Below, piece by piece: positions 16,672 to 24,905 of a stretch of DNA of 64,000 bases. Position 1 is the first letter of the stretch. Each line of letters starts with the position of its first letter. The notes beneath the pieces are model-generated. The model ran no database searches. It was not told the origin of the DNA and saw only the letters and a list, made by a program, of their open reading frames with translations. Source of the stretch: Coprococcus ammoniilyticus (lineage in GTDB: Bacteria > Bacillota > Clostridia > Lachnospirales > Lachnospiraceae); NCBI RefSeq assembly GCF_025567345.1, contig NZ_JAOQJS010000005.1, positions 1-64,000 on the forward strand, written 5' to 3'. The position numbers and the translations under genes are program-made.

Positions 16672-18348
16672 TTATCCCAGGATCACTGCCTGCCCGGAGC
16701 TTAACCGTATACGGTTGCCATTTAAGCATACGTCATTCTTATTATCTAACAAAACATGAAGCTTCGGCTGCTCATTTGTAGTCAGCAGATCAACCGTGAT
16801 ATCTTCTCTACTGTAATTCGTTATAATGTAAACGGTCTGGTCTTCCGTCTTTCTTGCATATGCAAATATTCCATCCTTCTCCACAAACATTGGAACGACC
16901 TTGCCATAGGTAAATACTTCTTTGTAGTCCTCGGACTTACGAAGTGCGATCAGCTTCTGGTAATAGTACCATACTGAATCTTCCCTGCCAAGCTGTTCTT
17001 TTACATTGATCTCTTTATAATTTGGATTTACAAAGAGCCATGGTGTTCCGGTTGTAAATCCTGCCTGTGCAGAATCATCCCACTGCATTGGTGTTCTGGC
17101 ATTATCCCTGCTGTTCTCATAGCAGGCTTCCATCGCTTCTTCTACCGTGCAGCCAGCATCGATTGCAACTGCATATTCATTCTTTGTACTAATATCATTG
17201 TAATCATCGATCGAAGCCATATGACAGTTACGCATACCAATCTCCTGTCCCTGATAAATAAACGGAATACCACGCAGCATAACACTGATCGTTCCCAGTA
17301 ATTTGATTCCGTCTTCATTCTGAAGGTAATCCGGCAGATAACGGCTCGCACCTCTCGGCTCGTCGTGATTCTCTATAATATTTGCAAGGAAGCCAACATC
17401 TTCACATTCCTTCTGTGCATGGAAGATCACCTTTTTCAGATCATCAAATCCGACCTTCTTCGCATCGTACCAGCCATGATCGCCAAAGGTCATCTCATGC
17501 GCTGAGAAATCAAACATCGTTGAAAAATGTCCGTCGTCACCGATAAATTCTTCCAACTCATCCTTCTTCATATTGAATACTTCAGCAACTGTAAACGCAT
17601 CGTACTTTTCAAATGTATGCTTCTTCAAATCCTCTAACAGTTCACCAACGCCATCGACGCCCTCAACCATACGGAAGATTCCTGTCATGCCATCCGGTCC
17701 GTCCGGCTCATAATCCGGAAAACTCAGATCTTTCTTGATATTGATGATCGCATCGATACGGAAGCCTGCAACGCCCTTATCCAGCCACCAGTTGATCATG
17801 GTATATAATTCATTTAATACCTCTGGATTGTTCCAGTTCAGATCCGGCTGTTCCTTTGCAAACATATGAAGATAATAATAGTCCGTTCCTTCTACTTTCT
17901 CCCATGCGCTTCCACCAAAATAAGACCGGTAATTGCTTGGCGGATTGCCGTCTTTTCCCTTACGGAAATAAAAATAATCGCCATATTTACCCTCCGGATC
18001 TTTTAATGCTTTCTGGAACCATTCATGCTGGTCAGAACAGTGATTAATAACAAGATCCATAATGATATACATATCCCGCTTCTTCGCTTCTGCTAACAGC
18101 TCATCGAATTCTTCCATCGTTCCAAAGATCTCATCGATCTTATAATAATCTGAAATATCATAACCCTGATCGACAAATGGAGACTGATAGATCGGAGATA
18201 ACCAGATAATATCGATTCCCAGACTTTTCAGATAATCTAAATGATCGATCACGCCACGAAGATCACCGATTCCATCTCCATTTGTATCCTGAAAGCTCTT
18301 TGGATATATCTGATATGCTACTTTACCATGCCACCATTTTCTTTTCAT
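16672..18348 (-). CDS. GH13 alpha-glucosidase (oligo-1,6-glucosidase-like)
   Basis: 558 aa, the usual length of the GH13 oligo-1,6-glucosidase/trehalose-6-phosphate hydrolase group. Conserved regions: DLVINH (H103), GFRIDA with nucleophile D199, VAEVF with acid/base E256, and ENHDEPR with D330. No signal peptide, so it acts in the cytoplasm on imported alpha-glucosides such as isomalto-oligosaccharides or sucrose. SNYRSYFGGSAW replaces the sequence usual in TreC, so phosphotrehalase activity is less likely; this is inference. An AraC-family regulator lies upstream in the same direction, and an inverted repeat (18383-18411) lies between them. Confidence 0.92.
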   Translation of the reverse strand: MKRKWWHGKVAYQIYPKSFQDTNGDGIGDLRGVIDHLDYLKSLGIDIIWLSPIYQSPFVDQGYDISDYYKIDEIFGTMEEFDELLAEAKKRDMYIIMDLVINHCSDQHEWFQKALKDPEGKYGDYFYFRKGKDGNPPSNYRSYFGGSAWEKVEGTDYYYLHMFAKEQPDLNWNNPEVLNELYTMINWWLDKGVAGFRIDAIINIKKDLSFPDYEPDGPDGMTGIFRMVEGVDGVGELLEDLKKHTFEKYDAFTVAEVFNMKKDELEEFIGDDGHFSTMFDFSAHEMTFGDHGWYDAKKVGFDDLKKVIFHAQKECEDVGFLANIIENHDEPRGASRYLPDYLQNEDGIKLLGTISVMLRGIPFIYQGQEIGMRNCHMASIDDYNDISTKNEYAVAIDAGCTVEEAMEACYENSRDNARTPMQWDDSAQAGFTTGTPWLFVNPNYKEINVKEQLGREDSVWYYYQKLIALRKSEDYKEVFTYGKVVPMFVEKDGIFAYARKTEDQTVYIITNYSREDITVDLLTTNEQPKLHVLLDNKNDVCLNGNRIRLSSGQAVILG

Positions 18349-18382
18349 TATAAAAACCTCCTGTGTTCCTTTTATACTGTCT

Positions 18383-18411
18383 GTATCTGTTCCACCATCG
18401 GATACAGATAC
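18383..18411. promoter_or_regulatory. Inverted repeat upstream of the alpha-glucosidase gene
   Basis: GTATCTG (18383-18389) and CAGATAC (18405-18411) form a perfect 7-bp inverted repeat with a 15-base spacer, extended by TTCC/GGAT-type partial pairing. It lies 35 bases upstream of the glucosidase start, suitable for an operator; which protein binds is unknown. Confidence 0.5.
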
Positions 18412-18488
18412 TCGTTCTTTTTACACTTTAATTACAGTATACGGAATACATAGAGGTTTTCTATCTTTAAATTGACTATTTTATTGTA

Positions 18489-19460
18489 CTATTTTGACTT
18501 TTTGCGATATTCAGAAGGTGTCATGTCCTTCTCCTTTTTAAAGCGTCTGATAAAATATCCGATATTGTCAAATCCACAGGCAGATGCAATATCTATGATC
18601 TTATCCTCTGTCTCTGCAAGTGCCGTTGCCGCTTTCTCCACACGGATCATATTGATATATTCTGTGATCGTCTTCCCGATATTCTTCTTAAAATATCGGC
18701 AAAAATACTGTTCATTCATATTGACCAGCTCCGCCAGTTCGGACAAGCGGATCGGTGAACCGTAATGCTCCCCGATATACTGCAGCACCTTCTTCAGATT
18801 CTCTACCGTTCCGGATTCTTCCCTGTCTTCCCTGACCTGTCTTGTAAACAGGTCATACTTATATGCAACTGCGATCAATTCTAACATCTTTGCCTTGATA
18901 TTCAAATAGAGCATATTTTTCTGTAGATTCTGTTTCGGTTCTCCTGCCACGTTCTCACGCGTTATTGAAGAATCCAGATGCTGCACTTTCTTCGTATCAT
19001 GTTCTTTCATCTGCCTAAGCACCTGTTCAATCTCTTTATAACAGGCACTCAATTCCTCAAATGCCGCATCCCCGCTCTGGCACAGAACCGGCATCCGAAG
19101 CTTTCCTTCTGCAAGTGGGCCAAGCACCTTCGCCTCCGCCGCATCATACCGTTCAAAGCACAGGATATCAAGAGGGAACACAACCGCACTTTCTATACCA
19201 TCCTTTTCCAGGATCAGTGCATGCAGTTCTTCCGGATGGATGCACATAAATGCCGGTGCATGAACCTGATACTCTTTTGTATTTATCCATACCGGGAAAT
19301 CACCTTTTTGAAAATAGATCCATTCCATTTCCTCATGCCAATGCGGAACCACATGCCACTCATTTTCTCCGTTCCATTCGTACAAAGCAACCGGATACTG
19401 CACCGTTCCATGTGTTCTATTCTCTTTTAACGATGTATTTGCCATTTCCTGCTTTTTCAT
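18489..19460 (-). CDS. AraC-family transcriptional regulator with cupin sensor
   Basis: 323 aa. The N-terminal half is a cupin-like sensing domain (VPHWHEEMEWIYFQKGDFPV, about residues 37-56, with the metal/ligand-type HWH). The C-terminal about 100 residues hold two helix-turn-helix motifs (RLSELAELVNMNEQYFCRYF, then IDIASACGFDNIGYFIRRFK) and the AraC ending DMTPSEYRKKSK. The downstream alpha-glucosidase, transcribed in the same direction, is the obvious target, so the ligand is probably a sugar; this is inference from context. Confidence 0.9.
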   Translation of the reverse strand: MKKQEMANTSLKENRTHGTVQYPVALYEWNGENEWHVVPHWHEEMEWIYFQKGDFPVWINTKEYQVHAPAFMCIHPEELHALILEKDGIESAVVFPLDILCFERYDAAEAKVLGPLAEGKLRMPVLCQSGDAAFEELSACYKEIEQVLRQMKEHDTKKVQHLDSSITRENVAGEPKQNLQKNMLYLNIKAKMLELIAVAYKYDLFTRQVREDREESGTVENLKKVLQYIGEHYGSPIRLSELAELVNMNEQYFCRYFKKNIGKTITEYINMIRVEKAATALAETEDKIIDIASACGFDNIGYFIRRFKKEKDMTPSEYRKKSK

Positions 19461-19522
19461 GCTTTGGTCCTTTCTTATTTTATGCTAGACATCTTCTATA
19501 TTCCATTATACACTTCTCCTAT

Positions 19523-20893
19523 ATGGGGACAAATGGTTTTATATCGTACATTGCATTTATTTTCCTTGGAATCGGTATCGTACTGATCATAATTGCCGTT
19601 ATATTACTGATACGCTATATAAAACAGGTGACCGCATTTAAGAAATACAAACCTGCATGGGAAAAACACAAAAGCATTTATGATGATTTTGCCATAGAAC
19701 TGAATCACTGGTATGATTCCGGACTTCTGCCAAAGAGCTGTGACGGCGATACCTCCTACGCCCTCCGTCTGCAAAGAGAACGACTGGGTCGCAAAGGAAT
19801 CCGCATGATCCACTACACGGCACCTGCCAAAGAGACTCCCGGAACCACATATTTTTCAAGAAACACCGCATGGTATACCGTTGACCTGATGAATGAACAT
19901 ATCATCAGACGACTGCGGTTTGAGAATTCATCCGGCATCATATATGACCGGGATTCCGATGATACGATGTATGAATCTGTTGTCCACACACCAAATGAAG
20001 CCGAGCTTCATCATATGACAATGACCTGCCCGAACTGCGGTGCCGTAAATCCGGTTTCCGCTCTGACACAGGGCTGCCCTTATTGCAATACCGTATTTCA
20101 GGTCAAGGATCTGTTTCCACGTATCACGAATACCTATTTTATCCGAAATAATGCTTCCATGAAAAATGTAAACAAACGAGGCTCCACCATATGGATTACT
20201 ATGCTGGTTGTATTTCTATTTACTTTTATTTCCTTTCTTTCAGACCGGGAGAATCCGATTCCTGCCAGCCTGATCATGTCCTATTTTGTCACACTGATCT
20301 TCGGCGGCATCACCGGACTTATGCTTTCATCCGTTCTTTTGATCATTAAGCAGTTCAATCGTGACGGTCGAAAACGTATTCCATTCTGGTCTTATGTGAC
20401 AGCAAAGGGAAAGATCTCACGAGCATTTGCGCCTTATGATCCTGTTTTTTCTTTTGAGAAATTTGAAGGCCAGATCATCGCCCTGATCCGCATGACCGTT
20501 CTGGCAGATCACCCGGAAAACCTTGCTTTCTATCGTGGTTCTTCTTTTGATCCATATTTTCAGGATATCATCGAGATGACCTACATGCAGGCTTTAACTG
20601 TCAATAATATCCACATGGAGGGAAGTGAGCTGTGCCTGAATCTTCGTACCTGGTGGATAAATTACAGTGAACATGATGGCGCCATAAACCGTCGGGGCGA
20701 CTGTATCGACATCACCCTCCGGAGAAATACCGCCTACATAGAACCGCCCGGTTTCTCCATTACTTCCGTCCACTGCCCTGCCTGTGGCGCAAGCTTCGAT
20801 ACTGTACGCCAGCGCAACTGCCCTTACTGTGGCAACGAATATCATATGGAGAATGCAGGATTTATTATTGAAAAGCTGGCGCTTGTTCCATGA
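19523..20893 (+). CDS. Membrane protein with zinc ribbons and a Tim44-like domain
   Basis: 456 aa from the ATG at 19523. The frame is open upstream to 19250, but that part is antisense to the AraC gene and lacks coding character. There is no clear Shine-Dalgarno site, so the start is tentative. N-terminal helix (YIAFIFLGIGIVLIIIAVIL); zinc ribbon CPNCGA...CPYCNT near residue 170; two more helices near 225-275; a domain DPVFSFEKFEGQIIALIRMT resembling the Tim44-like fold; and a second zinc ribbon CPACGA...CPYCGN near the end. Related proteins occur in Firmicutes without assigned function. Possibly a membrane-associated assembly or sensing factor; this is inference. Confidence 0.7.
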   Translation: MGTNGFISYIAFIFLGIGIVLIIIAVILLIRYIKQVTAFKKYKPAWEKHKSIYDDFAIELNHWYDSGLLPKSCDGDTSYALRLQRERLGRKGIRMIHYTAPAKETPGTTYFSRNTAWYTVDLMNEHIIRRLRFENSSGIIYDRDSDDTMYESVVHTPNEAELHHMTMTCPNCGAVNPVSALTQGCPYCNTVFQVKDLFPRITNTYFIRNNASMKNVNKRGSTIWITMLVVFLFTFISFLSDRENPIPASLIMSYFVTLIFGGITGLMLSSVLLIIKQFNRDGRKRIPFWSYVTAKGKISRAFAPYDPVFSFEKFEGQIIALIRMTVLADHPENLAFYRGSSFDPYFQDIIEMTYMQALTVNNIHMEGSELCLNLRTWWINYSEHDGAINRRGDCIDITLRRNTAYIEPPGFSITSVHCPACGASFDTVRQRNCPYCGNEYHMENAGFIIEKLALVP

Positions 20894-20923
20894 TAGAGCC
20901 TGCCACATAATACACATTTGCAT

Positions 20924-21338
20924 GTAAAGACTCATGATATTTTCTGCCCACCGCATATTGCCCGATCCGTAAATGCGGGTGCCTATCTGAGTCCGAAGGA
21001 CGAGTTGGCACAGGAGCATTTACGAATCAGGCATGTGCAGAGAATAGACAATCTGGCACGTCATTATAGGGGGATTCATATTATATATGAAGAATGCGTC
21101 ATACTGTGAAAAAAAGCTGGAGATTTTCTTAAGAACATCGGCTGTTATATAATTCAATCCCCTTGATAAAGACATTCATGATTTTTCGTTGCGAACTGCA
21201 CATTGCCAGTAAATGCGGGTGCCTGTCTGAGCCCGAAGGGCGAGTTGGCACAGGAGCATTTACGGATCAGGCATATGCAGTGAGCAGAAAATATCATGAG
21301 CCTTTACAAGGGGATTCGTATTATATAGCAGCCGATGT
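20924..21338. repeat. Tandem pair of structured repeat elements (CTCGCC/GGCTC family)
   Basis: Two 72-bp cores (20969-21040 and 21209-21280, offset 240 bp) match closely: GTAAATGCGGGTGCC... through GAGTTGGCACAGGAGC to GCAG. Each core can fold on itself (GTAAATGC with GCATTTAC; the GCCC/GGGC pair inside; TGCC with GGCA). The second is enclosed by long imperfect arms (21135-21189 and 21286-21338). The left arm of copy 1 (20924-20947) matches the complement of the right arm of copy 2 (21284-21307) at 23 of 24 bases. The elements fill the 477-bp gap between two converging genes, where terminators are expected. Related cores recur at 59787 and 60156. Confidence 0.8.
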
Positions 21339-21370
21339 CTGAAAATCTTCGGCTTTTTATCATTATGCCA

Positions 21371-22738
21371 TTACTCGCCAAGGATGTGACGGGCTACATA
21401 GATACCACTGGCGGAGGCATGGGACAACGAATGCGTTACGCCACTGCCATCTCCGATCACATATAAGCCCTTGTGGCAGCTTTCCAGATTCTCATCCAAC
21501 TCCACTTCCATGTTGTAGAACTTAACCTCCACACCATATAACAGAGTATCATCATTTGCTGTTCCCGGTGCTACCTTATCCAGTGCATAGATCATTTCCA
21601 TGATTCCATCTAAGATACGCTTTGGAAGGACAAGACTCAGATCACCCGGTGTTGCCGTTAAGGTCGGTGTTACCAGCCCTTCTTCAATACGCTTCACGGT
21701 ACTTCTTCTGCCTCGGACTAGGTCGCCAAACCGCTGTACAATGACACCACCGCCTAGCATGTTTGATAATCTTGCGATACTTTCACCATATCCGTTACTG
21801 TCCTTAAATGGCTCTGAGAAATGCTTGGAAACCAGAAGTGCAAAGTTTGTATTCTCTGTCTTCTTCTCATCACCCTCATAGCTGTGTCCGTTTACAGTGA
21901 TGATACCATTCGTATTCTCATTTACCACAATTCCATTTGGATTCATACAGAAGGTTCTGACATTATCTTCGAATTTCTCTGTACGATATACAATCTTGCT
22001 TTCATATAATTCATCCGTCAGATGTGAGAAGATAACTGCCGGAAGCTCCACACGGACTCCGATATCGACACGGTTGGATTTTGTAGGAATCTCAAGCTCC
22101 TTACATACCTTTTCCATCCATTTGCTTCCGCTTCGTCCAACGGATACGATACATTTCTCACAGTCGAATTCACCCTTATCACAGATGATACGATAACCAC
22201 CATCAATGACCTGTACTGTATCAACCGGTGTATCAAAATAAAAGTCCATATGATCCTTCATCTGATCATACAGATTCTGAAGAACAACATAGTTGATATC
22301 AGTTCCCAGATGGCGAACCGACGCATCTAAAAGCTTCAGCTTGTTCTGAAGACATAGCTTCTTGAACTTCGTTCCGGCGGTTGAATAAAGCTTTGTTCCA
22401 TCGCCGCCATTTTCCATATTAATCTCATCTACATACTTCATCAGGTCAACAGCTTTCTGCTTACCGATATATTCATACAGTGTTCCACCAAAATCATTTG
22501 TGATATTGTATTTTCCATCTGAGAATGCACCTGCTCCGCCAAATCCACACATGATCGAGCAATGCTTACAGTTAATACAATTCTTGATCTTATCGCCATC
22601 AATCGGACATTTTCTCTTTTTTAAAGTATATCCTTCTTCGAATACAGCGATCTTACACTCCGGTTTCTTCTTCATCAGTTCATATGCCGCAAAGATTCCT
22701 CCCGGTCCTGCACCGATAATAATCACATCATACTTCAT
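21371..22738 (-). CDS. FAD-dependent dehydrogenase, COG2509 family
   Basis: 455 aa. An N-terminal Rossmann FAD motif (YDVIIIGAGPGGIFAAYEL) is followed by a cysteine cluster (CPIDGDKIKNC, CKHCSIMCG), characteristic of this uncharacterised flavoprotein family, and GGAGAFSDGK. The C-terminus has the second FAD motif GLYVIGDGSGVTHSL. The reaction is unknown; members are proposed NAD(P)-linked dehydrogenases. The start is the ATG at 22738 (AAAGG 11 bases upstream) or a TTG six bases earlier, which has better spacing. It ends facing the repeat pair at 20924-21338. Confidence 0.85.
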   Translation of the reverse strand: MKYDVIIIGAGPGGIFAAYELMKKKPECKIAVFEEGYTLKKRKCPIDGDKIKNCINCKHCSIMCGFGGAGAFSDGKYNITNDFGGTLYEYIGKQKAVDLMKYVDEINMENGGDGTKLYSTAGTKFKKLCLQNKLKLLDASVRHLGTDINYVVLQNLYDQMKDHMDFYFDTPVDTVQVIDGGYRIICDKGEFDCEKCIVSVGRSGSKWMEKVCKELEIPTKSNRVDIGVRVELPAVIFSHLTDELYESKIVYRTEKFEDNVRTFCMNPNGIVVNENTNGIITVNGHSYEGDEKKTENTNFALLVSKHFSEPFKDSNGYGESIARLSNMLGGGVIVQRFGDLVRGRRSTVKRIEEGLVTPTLTATPGDLSLVLPKRILDGIMEMIYALDKVAPGTANDDTLLYGVEVKFYNMEVELDENLESCHKGLYVIGDGSGVTHSLSHASASGIYVARHILGE

Positions 22739-22760
22739 ACACAACTTTACCTTTCATTTA

Positions 22761-23597
22761 TCAGACAAGCTGATCCCTGAATTCGTCTTTTAATTCCGAC
22801 AGAATCGTATCCATACGCCTGTCATAATCTTCAATATGTCCATGAAGTCGGTTATAAACCGCTTTCTGGACTTTATTGTAGATTGGAAGCTCCCGCACAT
22901 CTTCTTTAGAATCTCCGACTTCACTCATCAGATCCTCTAAAAAGTTCGCAGGAAGTCCTCGTTTCTTAATCTCTTTTTCAAGTGTCGCAGTATCCACTGT
23001 AACTGCCAGCACACAGAAATATTCGATCATGGATTCCTCATTCTTATTTAACGAATATGCCTTAATAAAATAGCTCTTTGCTTCATCAAGCTGAAGATTT
23101 CCGGCCAGAGCAACTGCTTTATTATGATATACATTTCCGAGGAATTCATCCTCCTGTTTTTCTTTTTCCAGATAGCAGATGACCTCATCATAGATCGCAC
23201 CCGCTTTTATATAATGCTTATACCGCAGATATCCATCCGCCCGCAGCTTCTCGACTTCGTATGATTTTAACGTACGAAGCTTCTGGCATTCCGCCATAAA
23301 CTGCCGTACTTCTTCACTGCTGTAATATCCGCCATACACAAGAATCTCCACCATGATATCCTGAACAAATGCATGCTTGTCAAGTAATGTATCGATCTTA
23401 TCCGCAAGCTCTGTGAGATCAAGTTCTCTTCTGATCCATGCCGACAAGCTCGCCGTCACATCTTCTTCCCCAACCAGCACCATATTATTATACAGATAGT
23501 AACACAATTCCTCGTAGGAATATACAGATACCTTGGTATTCAGGAACGTATATGGATTCTGTGCAGTTTTTGTATTACATACAATTATTTTTCCCAT
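22761..23597 (-). CDS. Helical-repeat (TPR-like) protein of the DUF5716/DUF5717-type operon
   Basis: 278 aa. The first 60 residues are a mixed fold (MGKIIVCNTKTAQNPYTFLN). The rest is mainly helical, with TPR-like pairs (YLRYKHYIKAGAIYDEVICY; FLGNVYHNKAVALAGNLQLD; YFIKAYSLNKNEESMIEYFC). It starts 13 bases inside the end of the upstream actin-like gene, so the two are translationally coupled. It is the third gene of an operon of three proteins that seem to act together. Function unknown. Confidence 0.7.
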   Translation of the reverse strand: MGKIIVCNTKTAQNPYTFLNTKVSVYSYEELCYYLYNNMVLVGEEDVTASLSAWIRRELDLTELADKIDTLLDKHAFVQDIMVEILVYGGYYSSEEVRQFMAECQKLRTLKSYEVEKLRADGYLRYKHYIKAGAIYDEVICYLEKEKQEDEFLGNVYHNKAVALAGNLQLDEAKSYFIKAYSLNKNEESMIEYFCVLAVTVDTATLEKEIKKRGLPANFLEDLMSEVGDSKEDVRELPIYNKVQKAVYNRLHGHIEDYDRRMDTILSELKDEFRDQLV

Positions 23598-24880
23598 TTC
23601 AGGTCAAATTCCTTCCTATATATCTTATTTGTGGTCGGGAACATCGTTCCAAATCCTTCATCCCTGATAACAACCGCTCCCTTTTCCGCACTGTAGAATT
23701 CCGCTTCCAGTGAGATCTTAGTCGTCTTCGGCGGACGCTTCGGCAGTCCGTGGATCTCGATATGCTCCTTATCATAATCTCCTGTCAATATGTTGCGATA
23801 GATCAGCTCCACCTGATTTGATTCGTCCGGAAAGATATATAATTTTCCCTTTGTGTGGAACCATTCCTGTCCTCCTCTGGTGATCGGCACAAATGTCTTG
23901 CTGTCATCATTTAAACTGATACCTATATCAAAGCCAACTGTATATTCCGACCGGATCAGATAACGATCAAGTACCTTGCTGTGCCGATCGCCAAATGCCC
24001 GGTAGCAGGCTCCCTTTGTATAGATATTCTGACCGACAAATACCCGTCTTCCCTGACAGAGGATCGTCGCCGACTCCTTCAGCCAGTTATCCGCAAAGCC
24101 TATTCCGGTCAGGAACACCGAGGACACATAAGTCTCTGCCAGAAGCTCCTGACAGATCACTGCGAACTGCTCATCCAGCTCCTCATCGTCCTTCTTAAAC
24201 GCTGAAAATGTCAAGCGGTCTTTCAGGTTTTGATGAAATACATCCACAATCTCCGGTGATTTGTTATGCGTAATATCGAATCTGTAATAATCAAGCCCGC
24301 TGCTGTTAAAATCAAACAACACCACACTGTTATTTCTTAACGACTCCGGCTGATTAAAGATGTAATAAATTCCACTATCTATATGGCTTGTGATCTCAAA
24401 CTGTTCATCACTTAAATGAAGCGCTCTCTGTAACTCCTGCACTGCCTTAATGATATGAATATCGGCATCTGCGATCGTTACTACCAGCCGCCTGATCTCA
24501 TAGCTTTCAAACTGTTTTGTAAATTCCCGGATATGAAGCAGCAGCATTTTGACCAGAAGGTCTTTTGCTTTATAACTTGTTCCATAGATCTCCGTGTCCT
24601 CGTTGATGATCGTCTTCTGGTAAATACGATCAACCACCACGCCATCTTCCTTGAACCGTTTCCCTGCAGCCACCGCTCCGACACTCCAACCGGATTCATC
24701 CTTTGCTCCGGTTCCGTCTTTATATTTATCTGTATAAAACATAATATTTGGAAGCAGATATGTATCTTTGGAATCACTGTGACAGATTGATTCCGGTACT
24801 CCTTCATCCAGCTTATAATAACTTAACTGTGTATACTCCGGACTCAGATCCAATCCCAGATATAATGGATGTTCCGTCAT
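23585..24880 (-). CDS. Actin/Hsp70-fold-like protein (DUF5716-type)
   Basis: 431 aa. The N-terminus LYLGLDLSPEYTQLSYYKLD matches the phosphate-1 loop layout of the actin/Hsp70/FtsA superfamily. A second such element (SVVLFDFNSSGLDYYRF, near residue 190) and SVFLTGIGFADNWLKE (near 260) resemble phosphate-2 and adenosine motifs. I believe it corresponds to the DUF5716 family of Lachnospiraceae, from memory. It lies between the 1188-aa protein and the TPR-like protein, overlapping the latter. A nucleotide-dependent scaffold role is plausible but unproven. Confidence 0.65.
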   Translation of the reverse strand: MTEHPLYLGLDLSPEYTQLSYYKLDEGVPESICHSDSKDTYLLPNIMFYTDKYKDGTGAKDESGWSVGAVAAGKRFKEDGVVVDRIYQKTIINEDTEIYGTSYKAKDLLVKMLLLHIREFTKQFESYEIRRLVVTIADADIHIIKAVQELQRALHLSDEQFEITSHIDSGIYYIFNQPESLRNNSVVLFDFNSSGLDYYRFDITHNKSPEIVDVFHQNLKDRLTFSAFKKDDEELDEQFAVICQELLAETYVSSVFLTGIGFADNWLKESATILCQGRRVFVGQNIYTKGACYRAFGDRHSKVLDRYLIRSEYTVGFDIGISLNDDSKTFVPITRGGQEWFHTKGKLYIFPDESNQVELIYRNILTGDYDKEHIEIHGLPKRPPKTTKISLEAEFYSAEKGAVVIRDEGFGTMFPTTNKIYRKEFDLKWEK

Positions 24881-24905
24881 GTTATCTCCTCCTGTTTCTG
24901 CTGTC

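Noticed and set aside
19250..19522. 91-residue N-terminal extension of the Tim44-like protein
   Set aside because: This part is antisense to the AraC regulator gene and has no start signals.
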